This document shows, one piece after another, positions 27,660-42,344 of a DNA stretch of 64,000 nucleotides (the stretch's first letter is position 1; every line of letters starts with the position of its first letter). Under the pieces are notes generated by a model, which did no database searches, was not told the DNA's origin, and saw only the letters and a list, made by a program, of their open reading frames with translations. Origin of the DNA: Mangrovibacter yixingensis (GTDB lineage Bacteria > Pseudomonadota > Gammaproteobacteria > Enterobacterales > Enterobacteriaceae). Where the stretch lies: assembly GCF_020523985.1 (NCBI RefSeq), contig NZ_JAIVKM010000001.1, forward strand, positions 1,116,001-1,180,000. Reading direction: 5' to 3'. The position numbers and the translations under genes are program-made.

Positions 27660-27662
27660 TTT

Positions 27663-29636
27663 ATGCGGCTGTTTATTGCAGAAAAACCCAGCCTTGGGCG
27701 TGCTATTGCCGATGTTTTGCCAAAGCCACATCGCAAAGGTGATGGTTTTATTGCCTGTGGGGATAACCAGACGGTGACCTGGTGCATTGGTCACTTATTG
27801 GAGCAGGCAGAACCTGATGGTTATGACACGCGGTTTTCTCGCTGGAACCTTGGGGATTTACCTATTGTTCCGGAAAAGTGGCAACTCCGGCCTCGTGCGG
27901 CTTCTGCCCGGCAATTAAAAGTTGTGGAGCGGTTGCTGGGTGAAGCCAGCGAAGTGATTCATGCAGGTGACCCGGACCGGGAAGGGCAACTGTTGGTAGA
28001 CGAAGTTCTCGATTACCTGCAACTCGCACCACAAAAACGTCGTGAAGTTAAACGTTGTCTGATCAATGACCTTAACCCTCAGGCGGTTGAGCGAGCTATA
28101 GGGCGATTACGTGATAACAGCGAGTTTGTCCCACTGTGTGTGTCCGCACTGGCACGCTCGCGAGCGGACTGGCTTTATGGCATTAATATGACCCGCGCCT
28201 GGACTCTGGTAGGGCAGCGAGCCGGGTTTAAAGGTGTGCTGTCTGTGGGGCGAGTACAAACGCCAGTATTGGGGCTGGTGGTGCGGCGTGATGAAGAAAT
28301 AGCCAATTTTGTTCCAAAGGATTTCTTTGAAGTAAGGGCGCACATCGTGACCGCCCAGGATGAGCGCTTTATTGCTATCTGGCAACCCAGCGAATCTTGT
28401 GAGCCCTGGCAGGATGAAGAAGGGCGGTTGCTACATCGCCCACTGGCCGAACATGTTGTCGCACGAATCACAGGGAAGCCCGCGCTGGTTACTGGCTACA
28501 GTGATAAACGCGAATCTGAAACGGCGCCGTTGCCGTTTTCACTTTCCGCTTTACAGATTGAAGCGGCAAAACGTTTTGGATTAAGTGCCCAAAATGTGTT
28601 GGATATTTGCCAGAAACTTTATGAAACCCACAAACTGATTACTTACCCGCGTTCTGATAGCCGTTACTTGCCGGAGGAACATTTTGCTGGCCGCCATTCG
28701 GTGCTGAAGGCAATAGGTGTTCATGCTCCTGCGCTACTCCCCCAGCCCGCAGTGGATCCAGAACGGCGTAACCGTTGTTGGGATGATAAAAAAGTGGATG
28801 CCCACCATGCCATTATCCCAACGGCTCGTACTGCCTCCGTGAAGCTTTCTGAAAATGAAGCTAATGTTTATACATTGATAGCCCGGCAATACCTTATGCA
28901 GTTCTGTGCTGACGCCTGGTACCGCAAGTGTGTTATTGAACTCGACATTGCGGGCGGCAAGTTTATCGCCAAAGCCCGTTTCCTGGCGGATGCGGGTTGG
29001 CGAGTATTGCTGGGTGGCAAAGAGCGTGATGAAGAAAACGATGGCATGCCGTTACCTGTGGTGAGTGAAGGTGACTCATTGCTCTGTGAATCAGGTGAAG
29101 TTGTGGAGCGGCAAACGCAACCTCCACGTCACTTCACTGATGCCACATTACTCTCTGCTATGACCGGTATCGCGCGTTTTGTGCAGGATAAAGACCTGAA
29201 GAAAATTCTTCGTGCAACTGATGGTTTAGGGACAGAGGCAACTCGCGCAGGTATCATTGAGTTGTTGTTTCGGCGTAGTTTTCTGGAGAAAAAAGGGCGC
29301 TATATACATGCAACGCCTGCCGGGTGCGCGCTAATTCATTCGCTGCCTGAAAGTGCCGGACGCCCTGATATGACCGCACACTGGGAGTCTGTGCTGACAC
29401 AGATCAGTGAGAAGCAGTGCCGTTATCAGGATTTTATGCAACCACTGGTTGCAACCTTACATCAACTTATTGAACAGGCGCGCTCTGCTCAGCCTTCACA
29501 ATTTCGGGGTATTCGGTCTACGCAGAACGCCACAAGTGGGAAAACAGAGGGGAAACATGGTAATAAAACATCTGTTCGCCGTAAGCCTCGTGCTGGGCGT
29601 AAGCCTGGCGGCGGGAGCCCAAAACCGGCAGCCTGA
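27663..29636 (+). CDS. topB: DNA topoisomerase III
   Basis: A 657-residue type IA topoisomerase that decatenates single-stranded junctions. The TOPRIM domain has E7 and DPDRE with Asp103, Asp105 and Glu107; the active-site Tyr328 is in [16 protein letters not shown]; the domain III motif [14 protein letters not shown] is present. The C-terminal tail is basic and Pro/Gly-rich ([17 protein letters not shown]), as in E. coli TopB (653 aa). The last 80 bases overlap ynjH in another frame. Confidence 0.97.
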   Translation: MRLFIAEKPSLGRAIADVLPKPHRKGDGFIACGDNQTVTWCIGHLLEQAEPDGYDTRFSRWNLGDLPIVPEKWQLRPRAASARQLKVVERLLGEASEVIHAGDPDREGQLLVDEVLDYLQLAPQKRREVKRCLINDLNPQAVERAIGRLRDNSEFVPLCVSALARSRADWLYGINMTRAWTLVGQRAGFKGVLSVGRVQTPVLGLVVRRDEEIANFVPKDFFEVRAHIVTAQDERFIAIWQPSESCEPWQDEEGRLLHRPLAEHVVARITGKPALVTGYSDKRESETAPLPFSLSALQIEAAKRFGLSAQNVLDICQKLYETHKLITYPRSDSRYLPEEHFAGRHSVLKAIGVHAPALLPQPAVDPERRNRCWDDKKVDAHHAIIPTARTASVKLSENEANVYTLIARQYLMQFCADAWYRKCVIELDIAGGKFIAKARFLADAGWRVLLGGKERDEENDGMPLPVVSEGDSLLCESGEVVERQTQPPRHFTDATLLSAMTGIARFVQDKDLKKILRATDGLGTEATRAGIIELLFRRSFLEKKGRYIHATPAGCALIHSLPESAGRPDMTAHWESVLTQISEKQCRYQDFMQPLVATLHQLIEQARSAQPSQFRGIRSTQNATSGKTEGKHGNKTSVRRKPRAGRKPGGGSPKPAA

Positions 29637-29838
29637 CGTGCAAGTAAATGTCCCTGCTGAGGTCTTTACCACTCAAGGGCAACAACAAACTCCACCGTGT
29701 AATCAGTGCTGTATCTACCAGAACCAAAACTATTCGGAAGGTGCGGTGATTAAAATGGAAGGGGTTCTGCTGCAGTGCCAGCGTGATGACCGGGTTATGG
29801 GAACAAACCCGCTGATGTGGCGGCGGGTGAAGCCATAA
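29557..29838 (+). CDS. ynjH: Exported DUF1496 protein YnjH
   Basis: A 93-residue protein with an N-terminal signal peptide (residues 1-21, ending AAGA) and a DUF1496 domain: [28 protein letters not shown] followed by [12 protein letters not shown], as in E. coli YnjH. The CNQCC cluster plus LQC suggests periplasmic disulfides. ATG 29557 follows GAGGGG. The gene starts inside topB (80-bp overlap) and its last 44 bases overlap the 3' end of nudG on the other strand. Function unknown. Confidence 0.88.
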   Translation: MVIKHLFAVSLVLGVSLAAGAQNRQPDVQVNVPAEVFTTQGQQQTPPCNQCCIYQNQNYSEGAVIKMEGVLLQCQRDDRVMGTNPLMWRRVKP

Positions 29839-30211
29839 AAGCGTTAAGTAAAGGGACATCTGCCGGTGCCATTGGGTACTGGCAGGCTTCCTGAGGGGTA
29901 ACCCATACCAGCGCAGTATGGTGCCGGTTATCCGGGGTGCCAATAAAAGTGGGGACAAACCAGCCGTGAAGGTTAATCACCCGCCCATTGACCGGGTGGC
30001 TGTGGCTGGTTATATAACTTTCAGGGTGTACATCTATACCCAATTCTTCATTCAGCTCCCGGCACAGAGCTTGTTGCTGTGTTTCACCCGATTCCATTTT
30101 CCCGCCAGGAAATTCCCACAGCCCTGCCTGGTCTCCTTGGGGAGGGCGTTGTGCAAGTAACAATTTGCCATTGTTCACGATAATGGCTGCAACAACTTCA
30201 ATCATATCCAT
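29795..30211 (-). CDS. nudG: CTP pyrophosphohydrolase NudG
   Basis: A 138-residue MutT-like Nudix enzyme that hydrolyses CTP, dCTP, 5-methyl-dCTP and oxidised nucleotides. The Nudix box spans residues 37-59 (G-x5-E-x7-RELNEELGI) after LWEFPGGK. MIEVVAAIIVNNGKLLLAQRP and the C-terminal [16 protein letters not shown] match E. coli NudG. ATG 30209-30211 follows GGGAGAT. It is convergent with, and overlaps, the end of ynjH, and lies 36 bases downstream of xthA on the same strand. Confidence 0.93.
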   Translation of the reverse strand: MDMIEVVAAIIVNNGKLLLAQRPPQGDQAGLWEFPGGKMESGETQQQALCRELNEELGIDVHPESYITSHSHPVNGRVINLHGWFVPTFIGTPDNRHHTALVWVTPQEACQYPMAPADVPLLNAFMASPAATSAGLFP

Positions 30212-30247
30212 ATGTATCTCCCCAAGAATGTTTTACTGACTGTTACC

Positions 30248-31054
30248 TCAGAGTGAAAACTCGGCCCACACAGGTGCATGATCGCTGGGTTTTTCCATTG
30301 AGCGAATTTCGTAATCAATCCCCACACCAGTACACCGGCTTGCCAGTGGCTCACTTGCCAATAATAAATCGATGCGCAGACCACGGTTTTCGTCAAAACC
30401 CCGAGAACGGTAATCAAACCACGAAAATTTGTCCTGCGTTTCCGGGTGTGCAGCCCGGAAAGTGTCCACCAGGCCCCAATCAAGCAGGCGTGCCATCCAT
30501 TCGCGCTCTTCTGGCAAGAATGAACATTTGCCTGTGCGTAACCAGCGCTTACGGCTGTCTTCGCCAATACCGATATCGTTATCGGTCGGGCTGATGTTCA
30601 TATCGCCCATAATCAGCACTGGATTGGTGTTACTCAGAGAGGTTGTCAGGTAATCCTGGAGGTCAGCGTAGAACCGTTGCTTTGCCGGGAATTTCACTGG
30701 GTGCTCACGGCTTTCACCTTGTGGAAAATAGCCGTTAATGACAGTCAGTGTTCCCAGTGCGGTTGGGATATCCGCCATGATAAGGCGACGTTGCGCATCT
30801 TCCTCATCGCCAGGAAAGCCACGTCGCACCGCCAGAGGTTCTGCTTTAGTTAGCAGTGCTACACCATAGTGGCCTTTCTGGCCGTGGTAAAACACGTGAT
30901 AACCCAGCTTTGCTACATCTTCGAGCGGAAACATATCGTCATGTACTTTGGTTTCCTGCAGCCCTATCACATCTGGCTGATGTTGTGCCACGATGGCTTC
31001 CAGTTGATGTGGTCTTGCACGCAATCCATTGATATTAAAAGAGATAAATTTCAT
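30248..31054 (-). CDS. xthA: Exonuclease III
   Basis: A 268-residue major AP endonuclease and 3'-exonuclease of base-excision repair (E. coli length 268). Active-site motifs are LQETKVHDD (Glu34), [25 protein letters not shown] (catalytic Asp and Asn) and [10 protein letters not shown] (Asp-His). All are in the expected order. The 427-bp region upstream is shared with the divergent ast operon. Confidence 0.97.
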   Translation of the reverse strand: MKFISFNINGLRARPHQLEAIVAQHQPDVIGLQETKVHDDMFPLEDVAKLGYHVFYHGQKGHYGVALLTKAEPLAVRRGFPGDEEDAQRRLIMADIPTALGTLTVINGYFPQGESREHPVKFPAKQRFYADLQDYLTTSLSNTNPVLIMGDMNISPTDNDIGIGEDSRKRWLRTGKCSFLPEEREWMARLLDWGLVDTFRAAHPETQDKFSWFDYRSRGFDENRGLRIDLLLASEPLASRCTGVGIDYEIRSMEKPSDHAPVWAEFSL

Positions 31055-31299
31055 CGCTCTGCTCCACCCTGAAACAAATTAAAAACGGGATGTTAACAGA
31101 AAACCTGTAGTTGTGCTCTTCATTCCTGACAGTTACTGCTGTTGGTGTGAAAGGTTTTTGCTCTTGATTGGTGCACAATGCACTGAAAATGCGCATTTGG
31201 GGTGAATATATTCCGCTCCTGATCACAGAATCAGCATGATCTTTTATACATGCATATATTTTCTTTTTTTTATCTTGCAACTGGCGGTCTAATGTAAAT

Positions 31300-31385
31300 T
31301 TATTCACTTTTTATGCAAAATAAGTGAATAGAAAGCTTTGTAACTTATTGATTTTTGGTTTACGAAAATGAGTTATTCACTTTTT
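31300..31385. repeat. Repeated TTATTCACTTTTT motifs upstream of astC
   Basis: TTATTCACTTTTT occurs at 31300-31312 and 31373-31385. The first also forms an inverted repeat with AAGTGAATA (TATTCACTT 31301-31309 / AAGTGAATA 31322-31330). These AT-rich TGAAT/ATTCA units lie upstream of the sigma54 promoter. They may be ArgR-type half-sites (consensus TGAAT-N4-ATTCA), since ArgR controls ast in E. coli, but spacing is not canonical. Confidence 0.6.
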
Positions 31386-31394
31386 GCTATTGGC

Positions 31395-31410
31395 TGGCAC
31401 GTTCCCTGCA
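31395..31410 (+). promoter_or_regulatory. Sigma54 promoter of the ast operon
   Basis: TGGCACGTTCCCTGCA has the -24 TGGCAC and a -12 CTGCA, one mismatch from TTGC(A), with the correct 11-bp spacing, 72 bases before the astC ATG. Upstream, TTGGTGCACAATGCAC (about 31169-31184) and TGCGCATTTGGGGTG (about 31191-31205) resemble NtrC enhancer sites. This matches the nitrogen-limitation control known for E. coli ast. Confidence 0.85.
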
Positions 31411-31460
31411 ATCTACATTAGTTATCAGTAATTCTTTTTTTACATAAATAAAACATTTGA

Positions 31461-36536
<5,076 letters not shown>

Positions 36537-36557
36537 CTCCCACAGGAAGATGTAAAA

Positions 36558-37544
36558 ATGGATGATTTTGTACAAAAGACACTGGCAGATTTCGTGCCCG
36601 CGCAAACTGAAGGTGAAGGCCCTGGGTTTGACTGGAAATGGCTGGCGCAGGGCGTGCTCCGGTTAACACCCCACAGCCAGGTTGAGCAATCTTTAGTGCT
36701 GTCTGCGGGTATCCATGGAAATGAAACTGCGCCAGTGGAAATTTTATCGCAAGTGCTGGACGCTTTGTGGCGTGGTGACATGGATTTATGCTGGGATGTG
36801 CTGGTTGTGTTGGGTAACCCTAAAGCCTTGCAAACGGGCAAGCGTTACCAGGCGTGTGATCTTAACCGCCTGTTTGGGGGGCGTTGGAAAACGATTGATC
36901 AAGGAATTGAGCGTGAACGGGCGGCTCAGCTTGAACAGGTTGTCAGCGATTTTTTTTCTGGTAGCCCACCCACGCGCTGGCATCTCGATATGCATACGGC
37001 AATTCGTGGTTCATTGCATTCCCGGTTTGGGGTTTTACCTGCCCGTAATGCCGCCTGGCCTTCTGCTTTTCTACAGTGGCAGGAAGAGGCTGGTCTGGAA
37101 GCATTGGTTTTCCACCAGACACCAGGCGGGACTTTCACACATTTTACGGCGCAATATTTTGATGCCCTCAGTTGCACCATGGAACTGGGCAAGGCAATGC
37201 CATTTGGACAGAATGATCTGAACGCATTTTCAGCTACACGTTTCGCACTGACGCAACTGTTAGCCAATGGCCCTGTATCTGTGCAAGACAGCGGAAAATC
37301 TGTTCTGCGCTGTTACAAGGTGTGCCAGCAACTGACAAGAACAGGAGATGATTTTATCCTGCATATTCCTGATGACACATTAAACTTCACGCCATTCCGC
37401 CAGGGAACATTATTGGCGGAGGATGGCAACCATAAACAGGTGGTTCAGCAAGACACAGAATATGTGCTATTCCCTAACCGGTTAGTTGCACCAGGGCTTC
37501 GTGCAGGGTTAATGCTGGCCGAAATACCCCATCCGTATGGGTAA
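36558..37544 (+). CDS. astE: Succinylglutamate desuccinylase
   Basis: A 328-residue zinc hydrolase of the M14/aspartoacylase family (E. coli 322), the last step of the pathway, giving glutamate and succinate. Zinc ligands are in SAGIHGNETAPVE (His, Glu) and WHLDMHTAIRG (His); the catalytic Glu is in TMELGKAMPFGQNDL. AGGAAG precedes ATG 36558. It is the terminal gene of astCADBE; I see no strong terminator after it. Confidence 0.95.
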   Translation: MDDFVQKTLADFVPAQTEGEGPGFDWKWLAQGVLRLTPHSQVEQSLVLSAGIHGNETAPVEILSQVLDALWRGDMDLCWDVLVVLGNPKALQTGKRYQACDLNRLFGGRWKTIDQGIERERAAQLEQVVSDFFSGSPPTRWHLDMHTAIRGSLHSRFGVLPARNAAWPSAFLQWQEEAGLEALVFHQTPGGTFTHFTAQYFDALSCTMELGKAMPFGQNDLNAFSATRFALTQLLANGPVSVQDSGKSVLRCYKVCQQLTRTGDDFILHIPDDTLNFTPFRQGTLLAEDGNHKQVVQQDTEYVLFPNRLVAPGLRAGLMLAEIPHPYG

Positions 37545-37771
37545 GTTTTTGCCTGGTCTGCTTTTATGCGCCATGGATGGTGCAGTCACACCGCTTAGCC
37601 ATTGTTGCTTCAACACAACCAGATGTTATGCGTAAGCTATTGAGCGCTATTCTGGCTCACGAATGTGGTGTGAATAAATAAATCAATGAATATGCTTTTT
37701 CTCTATGCTAAATTAATACTCAATTATGAATTCTTTCCTATGATTTAAATATATCCTCACTAATTCTCCTT

Positions 37772-37789
37772 ATTTACATCATAATTGGC
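37772..37789 (+). promoter_or_regulatory. BaeR-like box upstream of spy
   Basis: ATTTACATCATAATTGGC agrees closely with the BaeR box TTTTTCTCCATDATTGGC, with the 3' half CATAATTGGC identical. It lies 155 bases before the spy ATG. BaeSR and CpxAR control spy in E. coli. Confidence 0.7.
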
Positions 37790-37836
37790 TTGTTTTTGTT
37801 TTTTATCCTTTCACGGCTTTACTCTCGCTTTGGTTT

Positions 37837-37872
37837 GTTGACGAATTAGTGCGTAGAATTATTTTCGTCAAC
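37837..37872 (+). promoter_or_regulatory. spy promoter with inverted repeat
   Basis: TTGACG (37838-37843) and TATTTT (37860-37865), 16 bases apart, make a plausible promoter. They are embedded in a perfect inverted repeat GTTGACGAA (37837-37845) / TTCGTCAAC (37864-37872), which could be an operator or form a hairpin. Confidence 0.5.
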
Positions 37873-37943
37873 GCAACAGAACGTTGTTGCCTATTTAAAT
37901 GAATCCGTAAATTCGGGTTTGTTCTATAAAGAAAGGATAATAT

Positions 37944-38438
37944 ATGCGTAAGTTAACTGCGATTTTAGTAGCATCTGGTCTGGCCCTCGGCGCAGCTAAT
38001 CTGGCCCACGCTAATGATACCTCTGCACAGACATCAGATAATGGCCGTCCAATGATGAAGCACCACCGTGGTCACCCTGGTGGTCCTGAAGGGATGATGT
38101 TCCGTGGACTGAATCTGTCAGATGTTCAGAAACAGCAAATCCGCGACATCATGAAAGCGCAACGCGAAGAAATGAAACGCCCGTCAGTGGAAGAGCGTCA
38201 GGCAATGCATGACATCATTGCCAGTGATACATTCGATAGTGCGAAAGCACAGGCTCAGGTTGACAAAATGGCCGAGCAGAACAAACAGCGTATGCTGGCT
38301 CGTATGGAAACGCAAAACAAGATGTACAACATTCTGACGCCTGAGCAGAAAAAACAATTTAATGCCAATTTTGAGAAGCATCTTAAAGATAAAGGCCCGG
38401 CAGAAGGTAAAATGCCTCCTCCACCAGCAGGTGAATAA
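37944..38438 (+). CDS. spy: Periplasmic chaperone Spy
   Basis: A 164-residue ATP-independent periplasmic chaperone (E. coli 161). The signal peptide is residues 1-23 (ending AHA). The mature protein has the two LTxxQ-type motifs (NLSDVQKQQIRDIM and NILTPEQKKQF) of the Spy/CpxP cradle, with a Met- and basic-rich concave surface in between. The C-terminus is Pro-rich (KMPPPPAGE). AAAGGA precedes ATG 37944. A BaeR-like box lies upstream, so envelope-stress induction is likely. Confidence 0.96.
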   Translation: MRKLTAILVASGLALGAANLAHANDTSAQTSDNGRPMMKHHRGHPGGPEGMMFRGLNLSDVQKQQIRDIMKAQREEMKRPSVEERQAMHDIIASDTFDSAKAQAQVDKMAEQNKQRMLARMETQNKMYNILTPEQKKQFNANFEKHLKDKGPAEGKMPPPPAGE

Positions 38439-38540
38439 TCAGATTTATCTGCTCAACAGATAAACTGGATTAACAGTGGTGTTACTACGGCAAGACACAA
38501 ATCGTGCGATACACCATATAATATCTAAGTCTGAACCTAT

Positions 38541-38601
38541 TCAGAACCGTCATTTTTGCTCATCAAATCAGTAGCGGTGAGCATGGATGGCGGTTCTTTC
38601 C
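38541..38601 (+). terminator. Compound stem-loop downstream of spy
   Basis: GAACCGTCA and TGGCGGTTC pair as an outer stem, enclosing TGCTCA / TGAGCA as an inner stem, followed by TTTCC. It lies about 100 bases past the spy stop and may end the spy transcript or a 3'-UTR-derived RNA. Confidence 0.5.
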
Positions 38602-38857
38602 ATTTATCGGCGGATGATTCTTATTTTTCCATCACTTTTATTTTTGTAAAGTCATTAGCAAAACATGTCGGCATAACCAGGATCAAAAAAAAGCGCGGGA
38701 TAATTGTATGCGATCGCTGGTTATTATGATCCTGGTCAATCTACACTGAAAGGCATTACGGTTTATACTATCACCATGCTTATATGCCAGTAGGCTTTCA
38801 AGTTCTAACCTTTTTAGCATCTGGCATGTTGTATCAACAATAACCATGGAATAGCAG

Positions 38858-39154
38858 ATGAAAACAACCTGTGATAACACGTCAACACGTGAAAAAGAGA
38901 CCTGCGGCTGCATGGATGTCGGCACCATTCTCGACAATGCAGATTGCATCGCAACTTACAGCAAACAATTTGCGACAAAAGAGGAAGCTCTTGCTGCGCA
39001 GGAGTCACTAACAGCGAAAGCTCGGGGTATCGAATCTGAGCCTTGCCAGATTTCCGCTGATTTAGCTCAGGCGGGCGATGTTTACCAACTTGATATGAGC
39101 TTTGTATTCAGCTGCCAGGCTGAAACGCTGATTTTTCAGTTAGGTACTCGTTAA
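38858..39154 (+). CDS. YfcZ/YiiS-family protein (DUF406)
   Basis: A 98-residue cytosolic protein of the YfcZ/YiiS family. CGCMDVGTILDNADCIATYSKQF, ARGIESEPCQI and FSCQAETLIFQLG match E. coli YfcZ (CCCMDVGTIMDNSDC..., LIFQLGLR) closely. Six cysteines are conserved in pattern. Function is unknown. In E. coli yfcZ lies next to fadL, not near spy, so this is either a moved orthologue or a paralogue. An inverted repeat ATGCCAG / CTGGCAT lies about 40-75 bases upstream. Confidence 0.85.
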   Translation: MKTTCDNTSTREKETCGCMDVGTILDNADCIATYSKQFATKEEALAAQESLTAKARGIESEPCQISADLAQAGDVYQLDMSFVFSCQAETLIFQLGTR

Positions 39155-39599
39155 TTCTTTGCCACAGGGTGGGGGAAACTTCATTCCTGTGGTTTGCGCT
39201 CCACTCTTTTCCCTTTCCTTTCCATCCCAGAGTTTGCCCCAGATCGTGTTTTTACGCCGCCAACGTCCAAAAAAACAGCACTGATTTATAGTGCCTATTG
39301 CCAGCAGATTTTTTATAGATATTCTCATATATTTGCGACACAGCATGCATGGTGGTTGGGTATATCAATCCTGTACCTCCCTTTACCATGTTAATAGCAC
39401 AATAAAGCAGGCCCTGACTAAGCCAGTAGCAATTTTGTATGCCAGTTAATACGGCTCTGGGGAATGCGAGAATATGCGCAGTACTTGGTGCCAGAAGCGG
39501 CTATACCTGGGGTTCAGGGGATTTTTCACGTTTCATTACGTGTTTTTGATGGTGGGTATGAGAGCCGGCTAAGAATGGCCGCAGGCTCCAGGAGTCACA
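39155..39599. other. 445-bp intergenic region before ves
   Basis: No gene is visible. CCACAGG / CCTGTGG (about 39162-39192) is a possible transcript-end hairpin for the YfcZ-family gene, and CACGT-TTCATT-ACGTG (about 39527-39542) is a small palindrome in the probable ves promoter region. Confidence 0.5.
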
Positions 39600-40148
39600 A
39601 TGGAATTTTTCGAACTGAGCAAACTCCCGGTTAACTTGTGGCGCAATGGCGCGGGTGAATCAAGGGAAATCTGTTGTTTCCCTCCGGATTCAGGCTATTT
39701 TAACTGGCGAGCAAGTATTGCTTCACTGGCCAGTAGCGGTGAGTTTGCCTCCTTTGACGATGTGGACCGGGCGATTACATTGCTGGAAGGCGGAGAAGTA
39801 TTGCTCGATGGTGTGGGGAACTCCAGCCATGTATTAAAACGCCATCAGCCATTTTTTTTCCCTGGAGATAAACCGGTTTATGCGGAGTTAACCCAGGGCG
39901 TGATGTCGATGAACTTTAACCTGATTACACAGCGGTCACGTTGCAAGGCACGAACATATATAGCCGACAGGACCTTCACCACACTGGGTACGCGGGGAGG
40001 AATAGCTTACGTACTGAGTGGGGAATGGCAGTTCGGCGACAAATTATTACGTCCCGATCAAGGTGCCTGGTGGGAAGATGGTCTGCATACAGTCAGATTA
40101 TTGCAAAATACTGGCACATTGCTTTATAGCGAGATTACCTACCTTTAG
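39600..40148 (+). CDS. ves: Ves (HutD/Ves-family cupin)
   Basis: A 182-residue cytosolic cupin-fold protein of the HutD/Ves family (E. coli Ves 191). Typical features are LPVNLWRNGAGESREIC at the N-terminus, NWRASIASLASSGEFASFDDVDR and a later GGIAYVLSGEW strand. Ves is described as cold- and stress-inducible in E. coli; its biochemical role is unknown. AGGAG lies 7 bases before ATG 39600. It sits in the spy-ves neighbourhood as in E. coli but separated by the YfcZ-family gene. Confidence 0.9.
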   Translation: MEFFELSKLPVNLWRNGAGESREICCFPPDSGYFNWRASIASLASSGEFASFDDVDRAITLLEGGEVLLDGVGNSSHVLKRHQPFFFPGDKPVYAELTQGVMSMNFNLITQRSRCKARTYIADRTFTTLGTRGGIAYVLSGEWQFGDKLLRPDQGAWWEDGLHTVRLLQNTGTLLYSEITYL

Positions 40149-40193
40149 CGATGCAAGCAGATGGCACCGGCATTAAAACCGGTGCCATTAGTC

Positions 40194-41126
40194 TTATTCT
40201 TTGGCTGGTGGTACAGAAGCAAACTTCGATGTGGCTGAGGCTCTGCGAGTTGCCAGCCAGCACAACAATGAGCCCGCCACGACCAAAAATACCCCTTGCC
40301 AGAAACCCCATCCAGGTGTCAGCCCCAGCCATAGTGAAGCAATAAACGCGGAAAGCACTGGCGTGAAATAAGATGCCGTAGCCAGTAATGTCAGGTTGCC
40401 ATGTTGCAACCCATGGTTCCAGGCAGAATAGGCGACTGCGGTAGAAACCCCCATAAACAACAGCTCGAGTGTTGTTCCTGTATTGATATGCATGGGTGGT
40501 TGTGGAAAAAGTAGATATTTCACCCATAATACCAATGCCGTGGTGCAGAAAAAAAGCGGCACAGGATTTTGCCCATCAGACCAGCGTCGCGTAAGGTTAC
40601 AATAGAGCGCCCAGATAATCGCTGCACCAAACGCCAGCCCATAGGCGACCGGGTTACCCGCCAGGTTATGTAACAGCATCGCCGGGCTCCAGTCCGTATC
40701 ACCCCGCATAACTTGTATTACACCACCAAGAGCCAGTAATAAACCAGGGGCAATAAACCACTGTGCACGTTGCTGGTTAATATACAGTGCAAACAGCAAC
40801 GTCAAGCCAGGCCACAAGTAATTAATCATGCCCATTTCAAGCGCTTGTGTGCGTGTACTGGCAAGGCCAACAGCCAGCGCAAGGCTGATTTCATACAGCA
40901 CAAAAAGTGTTCCTGCGGCCAGCATTCGCCATGACAGTACCAGTGAAGACAATGCGCGCCTGTTACTGATAACCAGGCAAATCGCGCTTACAGTATAGAT
41001 AAGTGCAGCACCTCCAGTGGGGCCAAGTGCTTCACTAATACTGCGCAGCAACCCAACCGAAGTACTCCAGAGTAATATAGCCAGCAGCCCGGCAACCGTG
41101 GCCTGGGAGCCAGTTAAACGCGGCAT
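40194..41126 (-). CDS. yddG: Aromatic amino acid exporter YddG (EamA family)
   Basis: A ten-helix drug/metabolite transporter, 310 residues, of the inner membrane. It follows E. coli YddG: ILLWSTSVGLLRSISEALGPTGGAALIY, YEISLALAVG, GMINYLWPGLTLLFA, PGLLLALGG, GNLTLLATASYFTPVLS and FWQGVFLVVAGSLLCWLATRRAS. YddG exports Phe, Tyr, Trp and analogues. ATG 41124-41126 (MPRLTGSQAT) has AGG at better distance than the ATG three codons before. In E. coli yddG lies elsewhere, so synteny is not conserved here and an exporter with altered specificity is possible. Confidence 0.85.
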   Translation of the reverse strand: MPRLTGSQATVAGLLAILLWSTSVGLLRSISEALGPTGGAALIYTVSAICLVISNRRALSSLVLSWRMLAAGTLFVLYEISLALAVGLASTRTQALEMGMINYLWPGLTLLFALYINQQRAQWFIAPGLLLALGGVIQVMRGDTDWSPAMLLHNLAGNPVAYGLAFGAAIIWALYCNLTRRWSDGQNPVPLFFCTTALVLWVKYLLFPQPPMHINTGTTLELLFMGVSTAVAYSAWNHGLQHGNLTLLATASYFTPVLSAFIASLWLGLTPGWGFWQGVFLVVAGSLLCWLATRRASATSKFASVPPAKE

Positions 41127-41261
41127 AGTCGACATCCTGAAAGGAAGAACGGCCTGTTTCCAGACCGTGATAAGAGAAGAAATATCTGCTGGAACAAAAA
41201 GACGTTATCGTTCTGGTTCGACCGCCTGCACCTGCTGAAAAACGCTAATCATGGAAGGCGC

Positions 41262-42086
41262 TTATTTCCAGAAATCATCGAATACAGTAATTGGTGGTCG
41301 GCGTTTGTGCTCGGTTTTAACATACCAGCCTTCAATAATTTGGCTGACTGCATGGTCGAGTGTTTTCCCTTCCAGGTAATCGTCAATTTGTGCGTATGTC
41401 ACACCCAGAGCGGCTTCATCGGGCAGAGAAGGGCGGTTATCTTCCAGGTCTGCCGTTGGTGCTTTGATATATAAATGCTCCGGGCAACCCAGTAATTTCA
41501 GCAGTTGCTTACCCTGGCGCTTATTCAACCGGAAAATAGGGTTGATATCGGTACCACCATCGCCGTATTTGGTGAAGAAACCAGTGACCGCTTCTGCTGC
41601 ATGATCGGTTCCGACAACAACACCATGGCTCATGCCTGCAATACTGTACTGTGCTTTCATGCGCTCACGCGCTTTTTCGTTTCCGCGAACAAAATCACTC
41701 AGTGTAATACCAGCATCTTTCAACGTTTGTTCGCTCGCCAGTACGGCAGCTTTGATATTCACTGTTAATACACGGTCTGGCTGAATAAAGTTGATAGCAT
41801 CCTGGCAATCCTGTTCATCAGCCTGGACACCATAAGGCAGGCGAACTGCGATAAACTGGTAGCTGTTGTCGCCAGTTTCTTCGCGCAATTCACGAATGGC
41901 CATTTGGCAAAGTGTGCCCGTGAGTGTGGAATCCTGGCCACCACTCAGGCCCAGAACCAGGCTTTTTAAAAAGGGGTAACGCAAGAGGTATGCTTTGAGA
42001 AAGTCAACGCTACGCCGAACTTCCTGCTGAGCATCGATTTGTGGTTGTACGCCTAATGCCTGAATAATTTCTTGTTGCAGAGTCAT
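41262..42086 (-). CDS. nadE: NH3-dependent NAD+ synthetase
   Basis: A 274-residue adenine nucleotide alpha-hydrolase enzyme that amidates deamido-NAD with ammonia (E. coli 275). The P-loop is SGGQDST at 48-54; other conserved blocks are [40 protein letters not shown] and [11 protein letters not shown]. There is no glutaminase domain. ATG 42084-42086 follows GGAGAGG; the frame upstream is leader. It is divergent from osmE, as in E. coli. Confidence 0.97.
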   Translation of the reverse strand: MTLQQEIIQALGVQPQIDAQQEVRRSVDFLKAYLLRYPFLKSLVLGLSGGQDSTLTGTLCQMAIRELREETGDNSYQFIAVRLPYGVQADEQDCQDAINFIQPDRVLTVNIKAAVLASEQTLKDAGITLSDFVRGNEKARERMKAQYSIAGMSHGVVVGTDHAAEAVTGFFTKYGDGGTDINPIFRLNKRQGKQLLKLLGCPEHLYIKAPTADLEDNRPSLPDEAALGVTYAQIDDYLEGKTLDHAVSQIIEGWYVKTEHKRRPPITVFDDFWK

Positions 42087-42344
42087 TTGAGCCTCTCCGA
42101 TCAGCGAGCCTGATAAGGCCTGGTGGCAAAAAATAGATATGGTAAAACTACCGCTTTGCCATGGAAACAACAAGCCGTGTTCAATAGTAAAAACCTCTGA
42201 GTGCTGGAAATTAAAGCAGTTTTATGCAAATTCCCCTGGAAAAGAATAGTCTTAAAGTGGTTCAATTTCCGCTATGAGGTTGAAAAACCGGGCTCAGTCA
42301 ACCAGGCTTGACTGGAACCGCATTGAATGAAAGGAGGATATAAG

